From: Paracoccus aminovorans
GTDB taxonomy: Bacteria > Pseudomonadota > Alphaproteobacteria > Rhodobacterales > Rhodobacteraceae
Assembly (NCBI RefSeq): GCF_900005615.1
Contig: NZ_LN832559.1
Location: forward strand, 1,394,837 to 1,458,836
Reading direction: 5' to 3'
Length of the DNA: 64,000 bases
Part shown: in pieces, positions 44,363 through 56,631 of the stretch
Layout: the number at the start of each line of letters is the position of its first letter
Numbering within the stretch: position 1 is the first letter of the stretch
Translations under genes and position numbers: made by a program
The notes under the pieces: model-generated
Told to the model about the DNA's origin: nothing
The model's database searches: none
What the model saw: the letters and a program-made list of their open reading frames with translations, nothing else

Positions 44363-47107
44363 TTACGCTTCGGGCTCATCCTCGCCGTTCTCGGCGATGC
44401 GGGCAACCGAAACCACGGTCTCGCCCTCGCCGGTGTTGAAGACGCGCACGCCCCCGGCGGTGCGCGAGCGGAAGCTGATGCCGTGGACCGGCACCCGGAT
44501 CGACTGCCCGGTCGAGGTCGCCAGCATGATCTGGTCGTCGCGTTCCACCGGGAAGCTGGCGACCAGCGGCCCGCCGCGCATCGCCTTGTCCATGGCGGTG
44601 ACGCCCTGGCCGCCGCGCCCGCGCAGCGGATAGTCGAAGCTGGAGCTGATCTTGCCGGCGCCCTTGGCGGTGATGGTCAGGATCAGGTCCTCGGCCGCCG
44701 ACATCTCGGCATAGCGTTCCTGGGTGATCGCGGTGTCGGCGACGATTTCCTCGTCCTCGTCGGCCTCGGCGCCGTCATCCAGCGCCCCCTCGACGGCGCG
44801 GCGCATCTTCAGATAGGCGGCGCGTTCCTCAGACCCGGCCTCGAAATGCCGGATCACCGACATGCTGACCACGCGGTCACCGTCATTGACCAGCCGGATG
44901 CCGCGCACCCCGGTCGAATCGCGGCCCTTGAACACCCGCACGTCGGTGGTCTGGAAGCGGATCGCGCGCCCCGAGGCTGTGACCAGCATCACGTCGTCGC
45001 TTTCCGTCGCCATGCGGACGCCGATTAGTTCGACCCCTTCGGGCAGCTTCATCGCGATCTTGCCGTTGCGCATGACATTGGCGAAATCGGACAGCGCGTT
45101 GCGGCGCACGTCGCCCTGCGAGGTGGCAAAGACCACCTGGTAATCGTCCCATTCGCTTTGCGGGGCATCGACCGGCATCAGCGCGGCGATGGAAACGCCG
45201 GGCTGGATCGGCAGGATGTTGACGATGGCCTTGCCCTTGGCGGTGCGCCCCGCCAGCGGCAGCCGCCAGGTCTTGAGACGATAGACCATGCCGTCGGTGG
45301 TGAAGAACAAGAGTTCCGTATGCGTATTCGCCACGAACAGCGTGGTGACCACGTCGTCCTCTTTCGTGGCCATGCTGGCAAGGCCCTTGCCGCCGCGGCG
45401 CTGGCTGCGGAACTCGGCCAGGGCGGTGCGCTTGATATAGCCGCCCGAGGTGATGGTGACGACCATGTCCTCGCGCTCTATCAGGTCCTCGTCGTCCATG
45501 TCGCCGGCCCAGTCGGTGATCTCGGTCCGGCGGGGGACGGCGAAGAGGTTCTTCACCTCGATCAACTCGCCCGAGATGATGGCCATGATCCGCTCGCGCG
45601 AGGCGAGGATGGCCAGGAATTCGCGGATGGAATCGGCCAGCGATTTCAACTCGTCGGTGACTTCCTGCACGCCAAGCTGGGTCAGGCGTTGCAGGCGCAG
45701 TTCCAGGATGGCGCGGGCCTGGGTCTCGGACAGGTTATAGGTGCCGTCCTCGTTCACCGGATGCAGCGGATCGTCTATCAACCGCAGGTATTCGACGATC
45801 TCATGCGCCGGCCAGCGCCGCTCCATCAGCCGCGCCCGCGCCTCGGCGGCATCGGCGCTGCTACGGATCGTCGCCACCACCTCGTCGACGTTCGAGACCG
45901 CGACGGCGAGGCCGCAGAGCACATGCGCGCGTTCCCGCGCCTTGCGCAGCTCATAGGCGGTGCGGCGGGCGACAACCTCCTCGCGGAAGGCGATGAAATG
46001 GGTCAGGAAGTCGCGCAGGGTCAGCTGCTCGGGCCGGCCGCCGTTCAGCGCCAGCATGTTGCAGCCGAAGCTGGTCTGCATGGGCGTAAAGCGGAACAGC
46101 TGGTTCAGCACCACCTCGGCCGTTGCATCGCGCTTCAGCTCGATGACGACGCGGATGCCGACGCGGTCGGATTCGTCCTGGACATGGGCGATGCCCTCGA
46201 CGCGCTTTTCCTTGGCGAGTTCCGCGATCTTCTCGATCAGCGTGGCCTTGTTCACCTGGTAGGGGATTTCGTCCAGCACGATCACCTGGCGGCCGCCGCG
46301 GCCTTCCTCGATCCGGGTCTTGGCGCGCATGACGACGCTGCCGCGGCCTTCCAGATAGGCCTTGCGGATGCCCGAGCGGCCCAGGATCACGCCGCCGGTC
46401 GGAAAGTCCGGGCCGGGCACGATCTCCATCAGCCGCTCGGTCGGCAGGTCCGGGTTCTCGATCAGCGCCAGCGTGGCGTCGCAGACCTCGCCCAGGTTGT
46501 GCGGCGGGATGTTCGTGGCCATGCCGACGGCGATGCCGCCGGCGCCGTTGACCAGCATGTTCGGGAAGCGCGCCGGCAGGACCGTCGGCTCGCGGTCCTT
46601 GCCGTCGTAGTTGTCCTGGAACTCGACCGTGTCCTTGTCGATGTCCATCATCAGATAGGCGGCGGGCTTGTCCATCCGCACCTCGGTATAGCGCATGGCC
46701 GCCGGGCTGTCGCCGTCCATGCTGCCGAAGTTGCCCTGGCCGTCCAGCAGCGGCAGGGACATGGAAAAGTCCTGCGCCATCCGCACCAGCGCGTCATAGA
46801 TCGAGGCGTCGCCATGCGGGTGGTATTTCCCCATGGTGTCGCCGACCGGGCGCGCCGACTTGCGATAGGGCTTGTCGTGGGTGTTGCCGGTCTCGTGCAT
46901 GGCAAACAGCACCCGGCGGTGCACCGGCTTCAGCCCGTCGCGCAGGTCCGGGATCGCCCGGCTGACGATCACCGACATGGCATAGTCCAGATACGAGGAC
47001 CGCATCTCGCGCGAGATGTCGATCACCGGCCCGTCGTGATGCATCACGGCGCGTTCGGTCGAGCCGTTTTCCTGGGATTCGTCGTCGTTTTCGGGGGTAT
47101 CAGCCAC
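44363..47107 (-). CDS. gyrA: DNA gyrase subunit A
   Basis: This 914-aa protein is the breakage-reunion subunit of DNA gyrase. The catalytic Tyr is in AMRYTEVRM (about residue 134), the quinolone-resistance region reads [19 protein letters not shown], and the GyrA box needed for DNA wrapping is QRRGGKG (about residue 571). The C-terminal half forms the beta-pinwheel, with an acidic insertion (GAEADEDEE) near residue 780. At the position equivalent to E. coli Ser83 there is Ala, a known natural substitution in several alphaproteobacteria associated with lower quinolone sensitivity. The start is GTG at 47107 with GAGG eight bases before. Nothing suggests transfer. Confidence 0.97.
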   Translation of the reverse strand: MADTPENDDESQENGSTERAVMHHDGPVIDISREMRSSYLDYAMSVIVSRAIPDLRDGLKPVHRRVLFAMHETGNTHDKPYRKSARPVGDTMGKYHPHGDASIYDALVRMAQDFSMSLPLLDGQGNFGSMDGDSPAAMRYTEVRMDKPAAYLMMDIDKDTVEFQDNYDGKDREPTVLPARFPNMLVNGAGGIAVGMATNIPPHNLGEVCDATLALIENPDLPTERLMEIVPGPDFPTGGVILGRSGIRKAYLEGRGSVVMRAKTRIEEGRGGRQVIVLDEIPYQVNKATLIEKIAELAKEKRVEGIAHVQDESDRVGIRVVIELKRDATAEVVLNQLFRFTPMQTSFGCNMLALNGGRPEQLTLRDFLTHFIAFREEVVARRTAYELRKARERAHVLCGLAVAVSNVDEVVATIRSSADAAEARARLMERRWPAHEIVEYLRLIDDPLHPVNEDGTYNLSETQARAILELRLQRLTQLGVQEVTDELKSLADSIREFLAILASRERIMAIISGELIEVKNLFAVPRRTEITDWAGDMDDEDLIEREDMVVTITSGGYIKRTALAEFRSQRRGGKGLASMATKEDDVVTTLFVANTHTELLFFTTDGMVYRLKTWRLPLAGRTAKGKAIVNILPIQPGVSIAALMPVDAPQSEWDDYQVVFATSQGDVRRNALSDFANVMRNGKIAMKLPEGVELIGVRMATESDDVMLVTASGRAIRFQTTDVRVFKGRDSTGVRGIRLVNDGDRVVSMSVIRHFEAGSEERAAYLKMRRAVEGALDDGAEADEDEEIVADTAITQERYAEMSAAEDLILTITAKGAGKISSSFDYPLRGRGGQGVTAMDKAMRGGPLVASFPVERDDQIMLATSTGQSIRVPVHGISFRSRTAGGVRVFNTGEGETVVSVARIAENGEDEPEA

Positions 47108-47180
47108 GGGGTTCGCCTCAACATCTTGTTGACAGCGGGTCTATCCCATACCAGCGGGCGGTGCAATCTTTGCGGGCCGC

Positions 47181-47675
47181 TCAGGCCGCGGCGCCGGCGC
47201 GCTTCCGCCCCCGGACCGAGGCGAGCCACAGCCCCGACAGCGCCGCCGAGCCGACCGCGTTCCAGCCGGCCATGGAAATGCCGAAAAGGCTCCAGGCGAT
47301 CTGGTCGCAGCGCACCACGGGGGCGGCTTCCAGCGCGGTCAGCAGGTCTTGCGTGGACATCCCCGCCAGCCCGGAAACCCCGCCCGAGCAATGCTGCGGC
47401 CCGGCCCACAGTTTCAGTTCGACCCCGGCGTGGTAGATGGCGAAGCCCGTGGCGCAGAGCGCCGCCAGAAGGCCAAGCGCCGCCAGCCAGCGTTTCCAGC
47501 CGAAGGCCCAGATCGACGCGCCGATCAGCGCCGCCGCCAGATGCGGCCAGCGCTGCAGGATGCAGAGCTCGCAGGGCGCATAGCCCAGCGACTGAAACCC
47601 CAGCGCCGCCGCCAGCAGCGCGGCCGAACCCGCGCCGGCCAGGACGGCGATCCATTTGCTTGAAAATCCGTTCAT
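47181..47675 (-). CDS. dsbB: Disulfide bond formation protein DsbB
   Basis: This 164-aa inner membrane protein reoxidises DsbA and passes electrons to quinone. Four transmembrane helices are visible, with the first redox pair in PCELCILQRWPH (about residues 34-45, Cys-x2-Cys) and the second pair as separate Cys in QHCSGG and VRCDQ in the next periplasmic loop. QRWPH is the conserved quinone-side motif. The ATG at 47675 gives the family N-terminus; an upstream in-frame ATG at 47717 would add 14 unrelated residues. It reads in the same direction as gyrA and is 52 bp from dedA. Confidence 0.92.
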   Translation of the reverse strand: MNGFSSKWIAVLAGAGSAALLAAALGFQSLGYAPCELCILQRWPHLAAALIGASIWAFGWKRWLAALGLLAALCATGFAIYHAGVELKLWAGPQHCSGGVSGLAGMSTQDLLTALEAAPVVRCDQIAWSLFGISMAGWNAVGSAALSGLWLASVRGRKRAGAAA

Positions 47676-47727
47676 GGCGACGGGGTAGGGCGGCGCGTAG
47701 CGGTCGGCAAGTGCCAATCGCGTGAGC

Positions 47728-48324
47728 TCAATGCGGTTTCCAGCGGATCACCCGCCAGACATAGACCGCGACCACCACCACCACCACCAGCTTCGATAGC
47801 GGATCGACCCAGTCGGCGACCAGGGCGTAATTCTCGTGCAGCATCAGCCCGGCGAAGGTCAGTATCCCGGTCCAGAGCGCGCTGCCCGCCGTGGTATAGA
47901 GCAGGAATTTCCACATCGGCATCCGCGCCAGCCCGGCCGGGACCGAGATCAGCGTGCGGATCGCCGGGATCATGCGGCCGAAGAACACCGCCATGGCGCC
48001 GTGGCGCAGGAACCAGCCATGCGCCGCGTCGATGTCCGAGGGCGACAGCGTCAGCAGCCGGCCGTGACGGGCGGCGAAGCGCTTCAGCCGCTCCTCGCCG
48101 AACCACAGCCCGATATAATACCACATCAGCGTGCCCAGGACCGAGCCCAGCGTGCCCACGACGATGGTCAGCGTCAGCGACATGCGCCCCGAACCGGCCA
48201 GGAAGCCGGCCAGCGGCATGATCACCTCGGACGGGATGGGCGGAAAGACGTTTTCGGCCACCATCAGCGCCAGCACGCCTAGATAGCCCCAGCTTTCGAT
48301 CGTCGAAACCACCCAGTCGAACAT
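47728..48324 (-). CDS. DedA family membrane protein
   Basis: This 198-aa integral membrane protein belongs to the DedA/SNARE-associated family, undecaprenyl-phosphate or phosphatidylethanolamine flippases. The family core is ENVFPPIPSEVIMPLAGFLA near residues 24-43 and FFGRMIPAIRTLISVPAG near 114-131, containing the conserved Glu and Arg residues important for function, together with about five hydrophobic helices. The start at 48324 was preferred over the ATG at 48375 because the latter adds a Pro/Arg-rich stretch. It faces the zinc metallopeptidase gene divergently. Confidence 0.9.
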   Translation of the reverse strand: MFDWVVSTIESWGYLGVLALMVAENVFPPIPSEVIMPLAGFLAGSGRMSLTLTIVVGTLGSVLGTLMWYYIGLWFGEERLKRFAARHGRLLTLSPSDIDAAHGWFLRHGAMAVFFGRMIPAIRTLISVPAGLARMPMWKFLLYTTAGSALWTGILTFAGLMLHENYALVADWVDPLSKLVVVVVVAVYVWRVIRWKPH

Positions 48325-48464
48325 GTCTGCCCCCGCGCTTTGGCCCCTGCTGCGGGCTGGGGGCGGAACTGTCAACCCCGCGCCGGTGTTGCGCCGAGAC
48401 GGGCTTTGGATAAAGCTTGCGTGAGAACGGTTTTTCCGGCGCGGCCGCCGGGCGGGAGGTTGCG

Positions 48465-49313
48465 ATGGAATGGCGGGGCAGACGCGGCAGCAGGAATGTC
48501 GAGGACCGGCGCGGCATGGGCCGGGCGGGCGCCGGGGGCGTCGGCATCGTCGGCGTGCTGGCGATCCTGGCGGTGGGCTATTTCTTCGGCATCGACATCT
48601 CGCCCCTCGTCGGCGCGCTGGACGACGGCGGCCAGTCGGGCCAGCCGCGCGAGCTGACCGCCGAGGAACGGGAATCGGGCCAGTTCGTCAGCGTCGTGCT
48701 GGCCGATACCGAGGAGGTCTGGGCCCGCGTCCTGCCCGAGCAGACCGGCAAAGCCTATGTCGATCCCGCGCTGGTGATGTTCTCGGGCGTGGTCGGCTCG
48801 GCCTGCGGCACGGCGCAATCCGCCATGGGCCCGTTCTATTGCCCGAACGACCGCAAGATCTATCTGGACACCGATTTCTTTCGCACCATGAGCCAGAAGA
48901 TGGGCGCGGGCGGCGATTTCGCCTATGCCTATGTCATCGCGCATGAGGTCGGCCACCATGTGCAGAACCTGCTGGGCATCCTGGGCCAGACCATGCAGGC
49001 CCGCCAGCAGAGCGACCAGGTGACGGCGAACCGGATCTCGGTCCTGACCGAGCTGCAGGCGGATTGCTTTGCCGGCGTCTGGGCCAATCACGCCAGCCAG
49101 CAGTTCAACAGCATCGACGCGGGCGACATCGACGAGGCGATCAACGCCGCCGCCGCCGTGGGCGACGATACGCTGATGGAAAAGGCCGGGCGGGCGCCGA
49201 TGCCGGACGCCTTTACCCATGGCTCGGCCGAGCAGCGGCAGACCTGGTTCAAGCGCGGCTTTTCCTCGGGGCAGCTGGGACAATGCGACACCTTCAAGGC
49301 GGCCGGGATTTAG
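48465..49313 (+). CDS. Neutral zinc metallopeptidase (YpfJ-like)
   Basis: This 282-aa protein has one N-terminal membrane anchor (about residues 20-45) and an extracytoplasmic peptidase domain. The zinc motif HEVGHH is near residues 164-169 with a downstream Glu in ELQADCFAGVWAN, typical of the neutral zinc metallopeptidase (YpfJ) family. Several Cys residues (ACGTAQ, FYCPN, QCDT) are likely disulfide-bonded, as expected for a periplasmic protein. The ATG at 48465 has GGGAGG upstream. The substrate is unknown. Confidence 0.9.
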   Translation: MEWRGRRGSRNVEDRRGMGRAGAGGVGIVGVLAILAVGYFFGIDISPLVGALDDGGQSGQPRELTAEERESGQFVSVVLADTEEVWARVLPEQTGKAYVDPALVMFSGVVGSACGTAQSAMGPFYCPNDRKIYLDTDFFRTMSQKMGAGGDFAYAYVIAHEVGHHVQNLLGILGQTMQARQQSDQVTANRISVLTELQADCFAGVWANHASQQFNSIDAGDIDEAINAAAAVGDDTLMEKAGRAPMPDAFTHGSAEQRQTWFKRGFSSGQLGQCDTFKAAGI

Positions 49314-49406
49314 GATCGGCCACGCATGGCGCTGGTGGTGAAGGGCAGGGCTGTGCCGCGGTCGGCGCGGCCGCAAGAGTATCGGGGGAGCAAAGAAGCC
49401 GGGCGC

Positions 49407-49595
49407 TCAGGGGCGAATGCGGGGCGCGCCGCGTGGGCAGTCCAGGGTGGCCCAGTCGGGCCAGAGGCCGAAATGCTCGAGTCCGACCAGCAGCAGGCCC
49501 AGCGCGACGATGGCCAGCACCAGCTTGACCATCCACGCGCTTGGCGGGTTCCGGGCCCAGCGCGATGCGCGGATCAGCCAGATGAGGTTGTTCAT
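49407..49595 (-). CDS. Small single-span membrane protein, function unknown
   Basis: This 62-aa protein has a basic N-terminus (LIRASRWARNPPSAW), one transmembrane helix (MVKLVLAIVALGLLLVGLEHF, about residues 22-42) and a short polar tail with FGLWPDW. I do not recognise a named family. The regular hydrophobic span and good start make a real gene likely. It lies between the metallopeptidase and COQ10-like genes on the other strand. Confidence 0.6.
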   Translation of the reverse strand: MNNLIWLIRASRWARNPPSAWMVKLVLAIVALGLLLVGLEHFGLWPDWATLDCPRGAPRIRP

Positions 49596-49647
49596 CGCCC
49601 CTATCCTTTGCTAGTGCTGCCGGGAACGAATATGCCCGGACGATACC

Positions 49648-50118
49648 TTGCCTCAGCATAGCGACAGCCGCATCCTGCCCTATACCGCCGCCCAGATGTA
49701 TGCGCTGGTGGCCGATATCGAAAGATACCCCGAGTTCCTGCCCTGGAATTCCGCCGCCCGCATCCGGGCGCGTCGTCCCGGACCGGTGGCGGGCAGCGAG
49801 GTCATCGAGGCAGACCTGGTCATCAGCTTCAAGGTCTTTCGCGAGCGTTTCGGGTCGCGGGTGACGCTGTTTCCGGCGGAATGGCGAATCGACACCGAAT
49901 ATCTGGACGGGCCGTTCAAATATCTGCGCAGCGGCTGGAGCTTCGCCGACCTGCCGGTGAACGAATCCGGCATCCCGACCTGCAAGGTCGAGTTCTTCGT
50001 CGATTTCGAGTTCAGGAACGCCCTGTTGGGCAAGGTGATCGGCGTGGTCTTCGGCGAGGCGATGTCGCGCATCGTCCGCGCCTTCCAGGACCGGGCGCGG
50101 GCGCTTTACGGCGCCTGA
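49648..50118 (+). CDS. COQ10/RatA-like START-domain protein
   Basis: This 156-aa protein is a polyketide cyclase/START family member close to mitochondrial COQ10 and bacterial RatA. The N-terminal strand (SRILPYTAAQMYALVADIERYPEFLPW) and the C-terminal helix ending in RIVRAFQDRARALYG are characteristic. COQ10 proteins bind ubiquinone and support respiration; RatA is sometimes annotated as a toxin, but the alphaproteobacterial branch is the ubiquinone-binding one. The start codon is TTG at 49648; the nearby ATG at 49632 is out of frame. Its last 13 bases overlap the convergent sulfotransferase-like gene. Confidence 0.87.
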   Translation: MPQHSDSRILPYTAAQMYALVADIERYPEFLPWNSAARIRARRPGPVAGSEVIEADLVISFKVFRERFGSRVTLFPAEWRIDTEYLDGPFKYLRSGWSFADLPVNESGIPTCKVEFFVDFEFRNALLGKVIGVVFGEAMSRIVRAFQDRARALYGA

Positions 50119-50711
50119 CGCGCCTGTTCCCAGATCGCGTATTCCGGGGCGAGCGCCGCGCGCAGCCGGGTCTCGGTTTCGGCGTCGAGATCGGTCGCGG
50201 CTTCCGGCGAGACATTGACGCGGGGCAGGGTGATCGCCTGGCCCAGCCGCGTGGCGAGGAAATCCACCAGCGCCGGCATCGCCTCGTAGCGGAAGATGTG
50301 GTCGACCGCGATGCGGTCGTCGTTGTCGATCAGGAATTCCGATTGCCGGCCCAGCCTGGCGTGGCTGGGGCGCTCGCCGGGTTGCAGATAATCCTGGGCG
50401 AAGCGGGAAAAGGACAGGTGCGCGGTGCTGTTCGGCTGGCCGATCAGCCCGTCGCGGGCGCGAAAGCGGTACCAGCTGCCCAGCCAGTCCAGCGGCTCGC
50501 GCATCACGGCCACGGTTTCGAAGCGCGGCTTGCCCAGCGGCTGCAGCAAGGGGCGGATCTTGTTGATATATTGGCGCAGGTTCAGGTGCTTGATCTCGGG
50601 CCGGCCGCGAAAGGCGATCTCGGCGCGCTCGGACAGCGCCTGTTCCAGCGCCGTGGTGCCGGTCTTGGGCACCGACAGCAGCACGATCCGGGGCTTGACG
50701 AAGATCAGCAT
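50106..50711 (-). CDS. Sulfotransferase-like protein
   Basis: This 201-aa protein has a PAPS-binding P-loop-like motif near the N-terminus (LLSVPKTGTTALEQAL, about residues 11-26) and a 3'-phosphate-binding-like segment with REPLDWLGSWYRF (about 71-83). It is shorter than classical sulfotransferases and lacks an obvious second half, as in many proteobacterial sulfotransferase-family proteins that may modify surface polysaccharides. The ATG at 50711 follows an in-frame TTG at 50717. It converges on the COQ10-like gene with a 13-bp overlap. Confidence 0.8.
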   Translation of the reverse strand: MLIFVKPRIVLLSVPKTGTTALEQALSERAEIAFRGRPEIKHLNLRQYINKIRPLLQPLGKPRFETVAVMREPLDWLGSWYRFRARDGLIGQPNSTAHLSFSRFAQDYLQPGERPSHARLGRQSEFLIDNDDRIAVDHIFRYEAMPALVDFLATRLGQAITLPRVNVSPEAATDLDAETETRLRAALAPEYAIWEQARQAP

Positions 50712-50813
50712 GAACAACCCGTGGCCGAAAACATCCCCGGGGATTAGCGGCCATGCCGGGGGCTGGCAAGCCGGTTGGCGGACGGGCCGTGTCCCGGCCC
50801 GCCCGCGGCGGCG

Positions 50814-53694
<2,881 letters not shown>

Positions 53695-53873
53695 CTTGCA
53701 GTCCTCTTTTGCCGCTTTCCTTGCGCGGTTCTGCCGCAGCGCAGAATCAACGCGGGTTGCCAGCCTGTTCTACGGTCAGATGCGCAACAATGCAACATGA
53801 CAGATAGGGAATTTGTAATATTCTTTCGTTTTCAAAGCCGTCCTGCCGCAATGCAGCGGCGAGGGCGCCGAAG

Positions 53874-54746
53874 CTAGCCGGAGAGGTGCCGGGCCAGGAA
53901 GCGGGCCAGCGCCTCTTGCACGGCCGCGCGCCCGAAGCCGCCGGTGCCGTGGCCCTCGTGCGGCAGCAGCGCGAAGTCGATTTCCGCCCGGGGATCGACG
54001 GCGGCCCAGGCAGTGCGCAGCCGCTCGGCCTGGCCGGCAGGGACGATGCCGTCCTGGGCGCCGTGGCGGATCATCAGCGGCGGCAGCGGCGTGCCGGGCC
54101 GCATCGCGCGCAGCCGGCCCACGGGCGACAGCGGGGTCGCCTGTTCGCGGCGCTGGCCCACCGGATAGCCGACCAGCAGCGATTCGACGCTGCGGGGCGA
54201 ATCGGCGGGGGTGCGGCGCAGCCTGCGGCCCAGCTTTGCCAGATCGGCGTCCAGGCTGCCGAAATCCATCGGTCCGTAGAAATCGACCACCGCCCGAGGC
54301 GGCCGGTCCCGCGCGGCCAGCGTCAGCGCTGCGGAAACCGCCATGAAGGCGCCGGCGCTGCGGCCCCCCAGCGCCATGCGGCCGGGCATCAGCCCCAGAT
54401 CGGGCCCCCGGCGGTTCAGAAAGGCCACGGCGGCCAGCACGTCGCCTTCCTGCGCCGGCCAAAGCGCCTGGTTGGACAGGCGATAGTTCATCCGCACCAC
54501 CGCGATACCCTGTGCCGGCAGTTGCGGCGGCACCGGCAGGCTGCGCTTGTCGCCGGTCCGGAAGCCGCCGCCATGCAGGTCCAGCAGCCAGGGAAACGGC
54601 CCCTTGCCCTCGGGCAGATGCACGTCCAGGCGGTTGCGGGACGAGGTCTCGGCGTAGGCGAGGTCGTCCAGGGCCGGATTGCCGGCCGAGGCTCCCGCCA
54701 CGGCCGTCGCCAGCGCGGCCAGGACCGTGCGGCGCGTCATCCCCAT
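53874..54746 (-). CDS. Alpha/beta hydrolase (esterase), probable Tat substrate
   Basis: This 290-aa protein begins with an N-terminal signal containing twin arginine (MTRRTVLAALATAVAGASA), consistent with Tat export. The hydrolase domain has the oxyanion motif HGGGF (about residues 60-64), the nucleophile elbow GGRSAG (about 126-131) and the catalytic His in HEGHGTGG near the C-terminus. It resembles hormone-sensitive lipase/BD-FAE-type esterases; substrate unknown. The ATG at 54746 was chosen because it precedes the signal; the next in-frame ATG is two codons later. Confidence 0.83.
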   Translation of the reverse strand: MGMTRRTVLAALATAVAGASAGNPALDDLAYAETSSRNRLDVHLPEGKGPFPWLLDLHGGGFRTGDKRSLPVPPQLPAQGIAVVRMNYRLSNQALWPAQEGDVLAAVAFLNRRGPDLGLMPGRMALGGRSAGAFMAVSAALTLAARDRPPRAVVDFYGPMDFGSLDADLAKLGRRLRRTPADSPRSVESLLVGYPVGQRREQATPLSPVGRLRAMRPGTPLPPLMIRHGAQDGIVPAGQAERLRTAWAAVDPRAEIDFALLPHEGHGTGGFGRAAVQEALARFLARHLSG

Positions 54747-54903
54747 GCTTACCGTCCCTTCATCCGCTCGGATCGCGCCAGCCTTGGCAGCGTCGGGGCG
54801 GGGGTGCAAGCGGCGGATGGATCGGACGCATGTGGTTTCGCGGTTGCCTGCGGCAGATCGGCGCATGGGCACGGGGTTCGCGCCGATCCGCGGCGGCAGG
54901 AGG

Positions 54904-55182
54904 TCAGTTGCAGCTGACCGACATCAGCGTGCCCTTGCGGTCGAACATGAAGGTCAGGCGCTCTTGCAGCAGTTCCAGCGTCATCGGCTGGCCATCGCGG
55001 ACGATGCGATAGGCCTGGCCTTCGGGCACGCTGATCGTCGGCGAGACCTGGCCGACCAGATGCGCATAGCGCGCGGCGCCGCAGGGATCCGCGTCGGCCT
55101 GGGTGGGCTCTTCCGGCTGCGACGCGCAGGCGGCCAGCGCCAGCGGTGCGGCCAGGGCGGCGACAAAGGGAATGCGTTTCAT
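54904..55182 (-). CDS. I78 family peptidase inhibitor lipoprotein
   Basis: This 92-aa protein has a lipoprotein signal ending in LALAAC, with the lipobox Cys at about residue 19, and a mature domain with DPCGAARYAHLVGQ and a C-terminal Cys. This is the I78 (elastase inhibitor AFLEI-like) family, predicted to inhibit serine peptidases in the periplasm. The conserved VRDGQPMTLELLQERLTFMFD segment fits. It stands alone, between the esterase and the cobalamin riboswitch. Confidence 0.85.
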   Translation of the reverse strand: MKRIPFVAALAAPLALAACASQPEEPTQADADPCGAARYAHLVGQVSPTISVPEGQAYRIVRDGQPMTLELLQERLTFMFDRKGTLMSVSCN

Positions 55183-55340
55183 CTTGACCTCATGGGGTTG
55201 CCTTCTTCGGCAAGGGAACGCATCGGGCCAGGGATCGGTTCGCCCGGGGCAGGCGAAATGCCGTTACGACGCATCCCGGTCCGGTTTCCGGTCGCCCGGA
55301 GATCCTTCTTGCCAGCGCCGGTGCCAGAAGCTAGGGGGAA

Positions 55341-55513
55341 GCCGTCGGTTTCCGCAAGGAATTGAAAGGGAATCCGCCGGGGTCCAAGGCCCCGAACCGG
55401 AACTGCCCCCGCAACTGTAGGCGGCGAGCAGGATGCAGAACGCCACTGTGGCCGCAAGCCATGGGAAGGCCGCATCCCGCCGCGACCCGCCAGTCAGGAG
55501 ACCTGCCGACGTC
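55341..55513 (+). promoter_or_regulatory. Cobalamin (AdoCbl) riboswitch
   Basis: The hallmark segments are all present in order: CGTCGG at the 5' end pairing with CCGACG at 55506-55511 (P1), GAAAGGGAA at 55364-55372, the box ACTGCCCCCGCAACTGTA at about 55401-55419, GCCACTG at about 55442, GGGAAGGC at about 55463, and CAGTCAGGAGACCTGCC near the 3' end. A further hairpin CCCCAGC/GCTGGGG follows at 55523-55542 and may take part in switching. It lies 110 bp upstream of a substrate-binding protein gene and would repress the transporter when vitamin B12 is plentiful. Confidence 0.95.
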
Positions 55514-55623
55514 GTAGACCAACCCCAGCGGGACGGCTGGGGCGTGGCATGTATCGGCGTCCTTCCGCCCGGTTCCTGTCCGCCCCCGCGTCTTGCCCTC
55601 ATGATGCAGCGGAAGGGACCATC

Positions 55624-56631
55624 ATGCTGAGATTCACCACGGCGATCCTCGCCACGTTCACGCTGGCGCCGATGGCGCTTGCGGGCACCGAATACCCGCT
55701 GACGCTGACCAGCTGCGGCCACGAGATCACCTTCGACAAGGCGCCCGACAGCGTCGTCAGCGTCGGGCAAAGCACGACCGAGATCCTTTACATGCTGGGC
55801 CTCGCGGACAAGGTCGCGGGCACGGCGCTGTGGATCAACCCGGTCCTGCCCGAGTTCGAAGAGGTCGATGCCAAGGTCGAGCGCCTTGCCGACAACGCCC
55901 CCAGCTTCGAGAGCGTGCTGGCCAAGAAGCCCGAACTGGTGGTCACCGCCTATGAATGGATGATCGGCCCGCAGGGCGCGGTCGGCACGCGCGAGATGTT
56001 CGACGACGCCAGGATCCCCAGCTGGATCATGCCCACCGAATGCATCGGCAAGGACAATACCCAAAGCATGGACGGCACCCGCACGGTGATGTTCGACACC
56101 GCGACGCTCTATAAGGGCATCGAGGAACTGGCGACGATCTTCGACGTCCAGGACCGCGGCGCCGAGGTGATCGCCGATCTGAAGGCGCGCGAGACGGCAG
56201 CGGTCGAGAAGGCGAAGGCGCTGAACCTGCCCGAGGACGTGTCGGGCCTGTTCTGGTATTCCTCGGCCGATATCGAGATCGACCCCTATATCGCCGGTGT
56301 GAACGCGGCGCCGGGCTGGATGCTGTCGAAGCTGGGCGTGAAGAACGTCGTCGGCTCGCAAGAGGAATGGCCGACCGTGGGTTGGGAGACCATCGCCAAG
56401 GCCGATCCCACCTTCATCGTCGCCGCCGAGATGAACCGCCGCCGCTTTCCCGCCGACGACATCGCGGTCAAGCGCGGGTTCCTGACCTCGGATCCGGTGA
56501 CCAGCCAGATGGAGGCGGTCAGGCATGATCGCATCCTGACCATGCCGGCCAATGCGATGGATCCCTCGGTGCGCTCGATCTATGGGCTGGAGTCGCTGGC
56601 GGAATCGCTGGCCGGGTTCGACCTGAAATGA
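55624..56631 (+). CDS. ABC transporter substrate-binding protein (probable cobalamin uptake)
   Basis: This 335-aa periplasmic binding protein belongs to the cobalamin/iron-siderophore (FecB/BtuF-like) group. It has a signal peptide ending near residue 20 (LAPMALAG) and typical helical-backbone features: SVGQSTTEILYMLGLADKVAGTALW at the start of the mature domain, and a second lobe with PTVGWETIAKADPTFIV. No lipobox is seen. The riboswitch directly upstream makes vitamin B12 or another cobalt corrinoid the likely ligand. The ATG at 55624 has GGAAGGGA upstream. Its stop overlaps the permease start by 4 bases. Confidence 0.85.
   Translation: MLRFTTAILATFTLAPMALAGTEYPLTLTSCGHEITFDKAPDSVVSVGQSTTEILYMLGLADKVAGTALWINPVLPEFEEVDAKVERLADNAPSFESVLAKKPELVVTAYEWMIGPQGAVGTREMFDDARIPSWIMPTECIGKDNTQSMDGTRTVMFDTATLYKGIEELATIFDVQDRGAEVIADLKARETAAVEKAKALNLPEDVSGLFWYSSADIEIDPYIAGVNAAPGWMLSKLGVKNVVGSQEEWPTVGWETIAKADPTFIVAAEMNRRRFPADDIAVKRGFLTSDPVTSQMEAVRHDRILTMPANAMDPSVRSIYGLESLAESLAGFDLK

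Noticed and set aside
45158..47725. Plus-strand open frame of 855 aa opposite gyrA
   Set aside because: It is a His/Gly/Ala-rich shadow of gyrA codon usage with no family features.
49648..50118. RatA toxin of a toxin-antitoxin pair
   Set aside because: No RatB-like gene is adjacent and the sequence fits the ubiquinone-binding COQ10-type branch of alphaproteobacteria.
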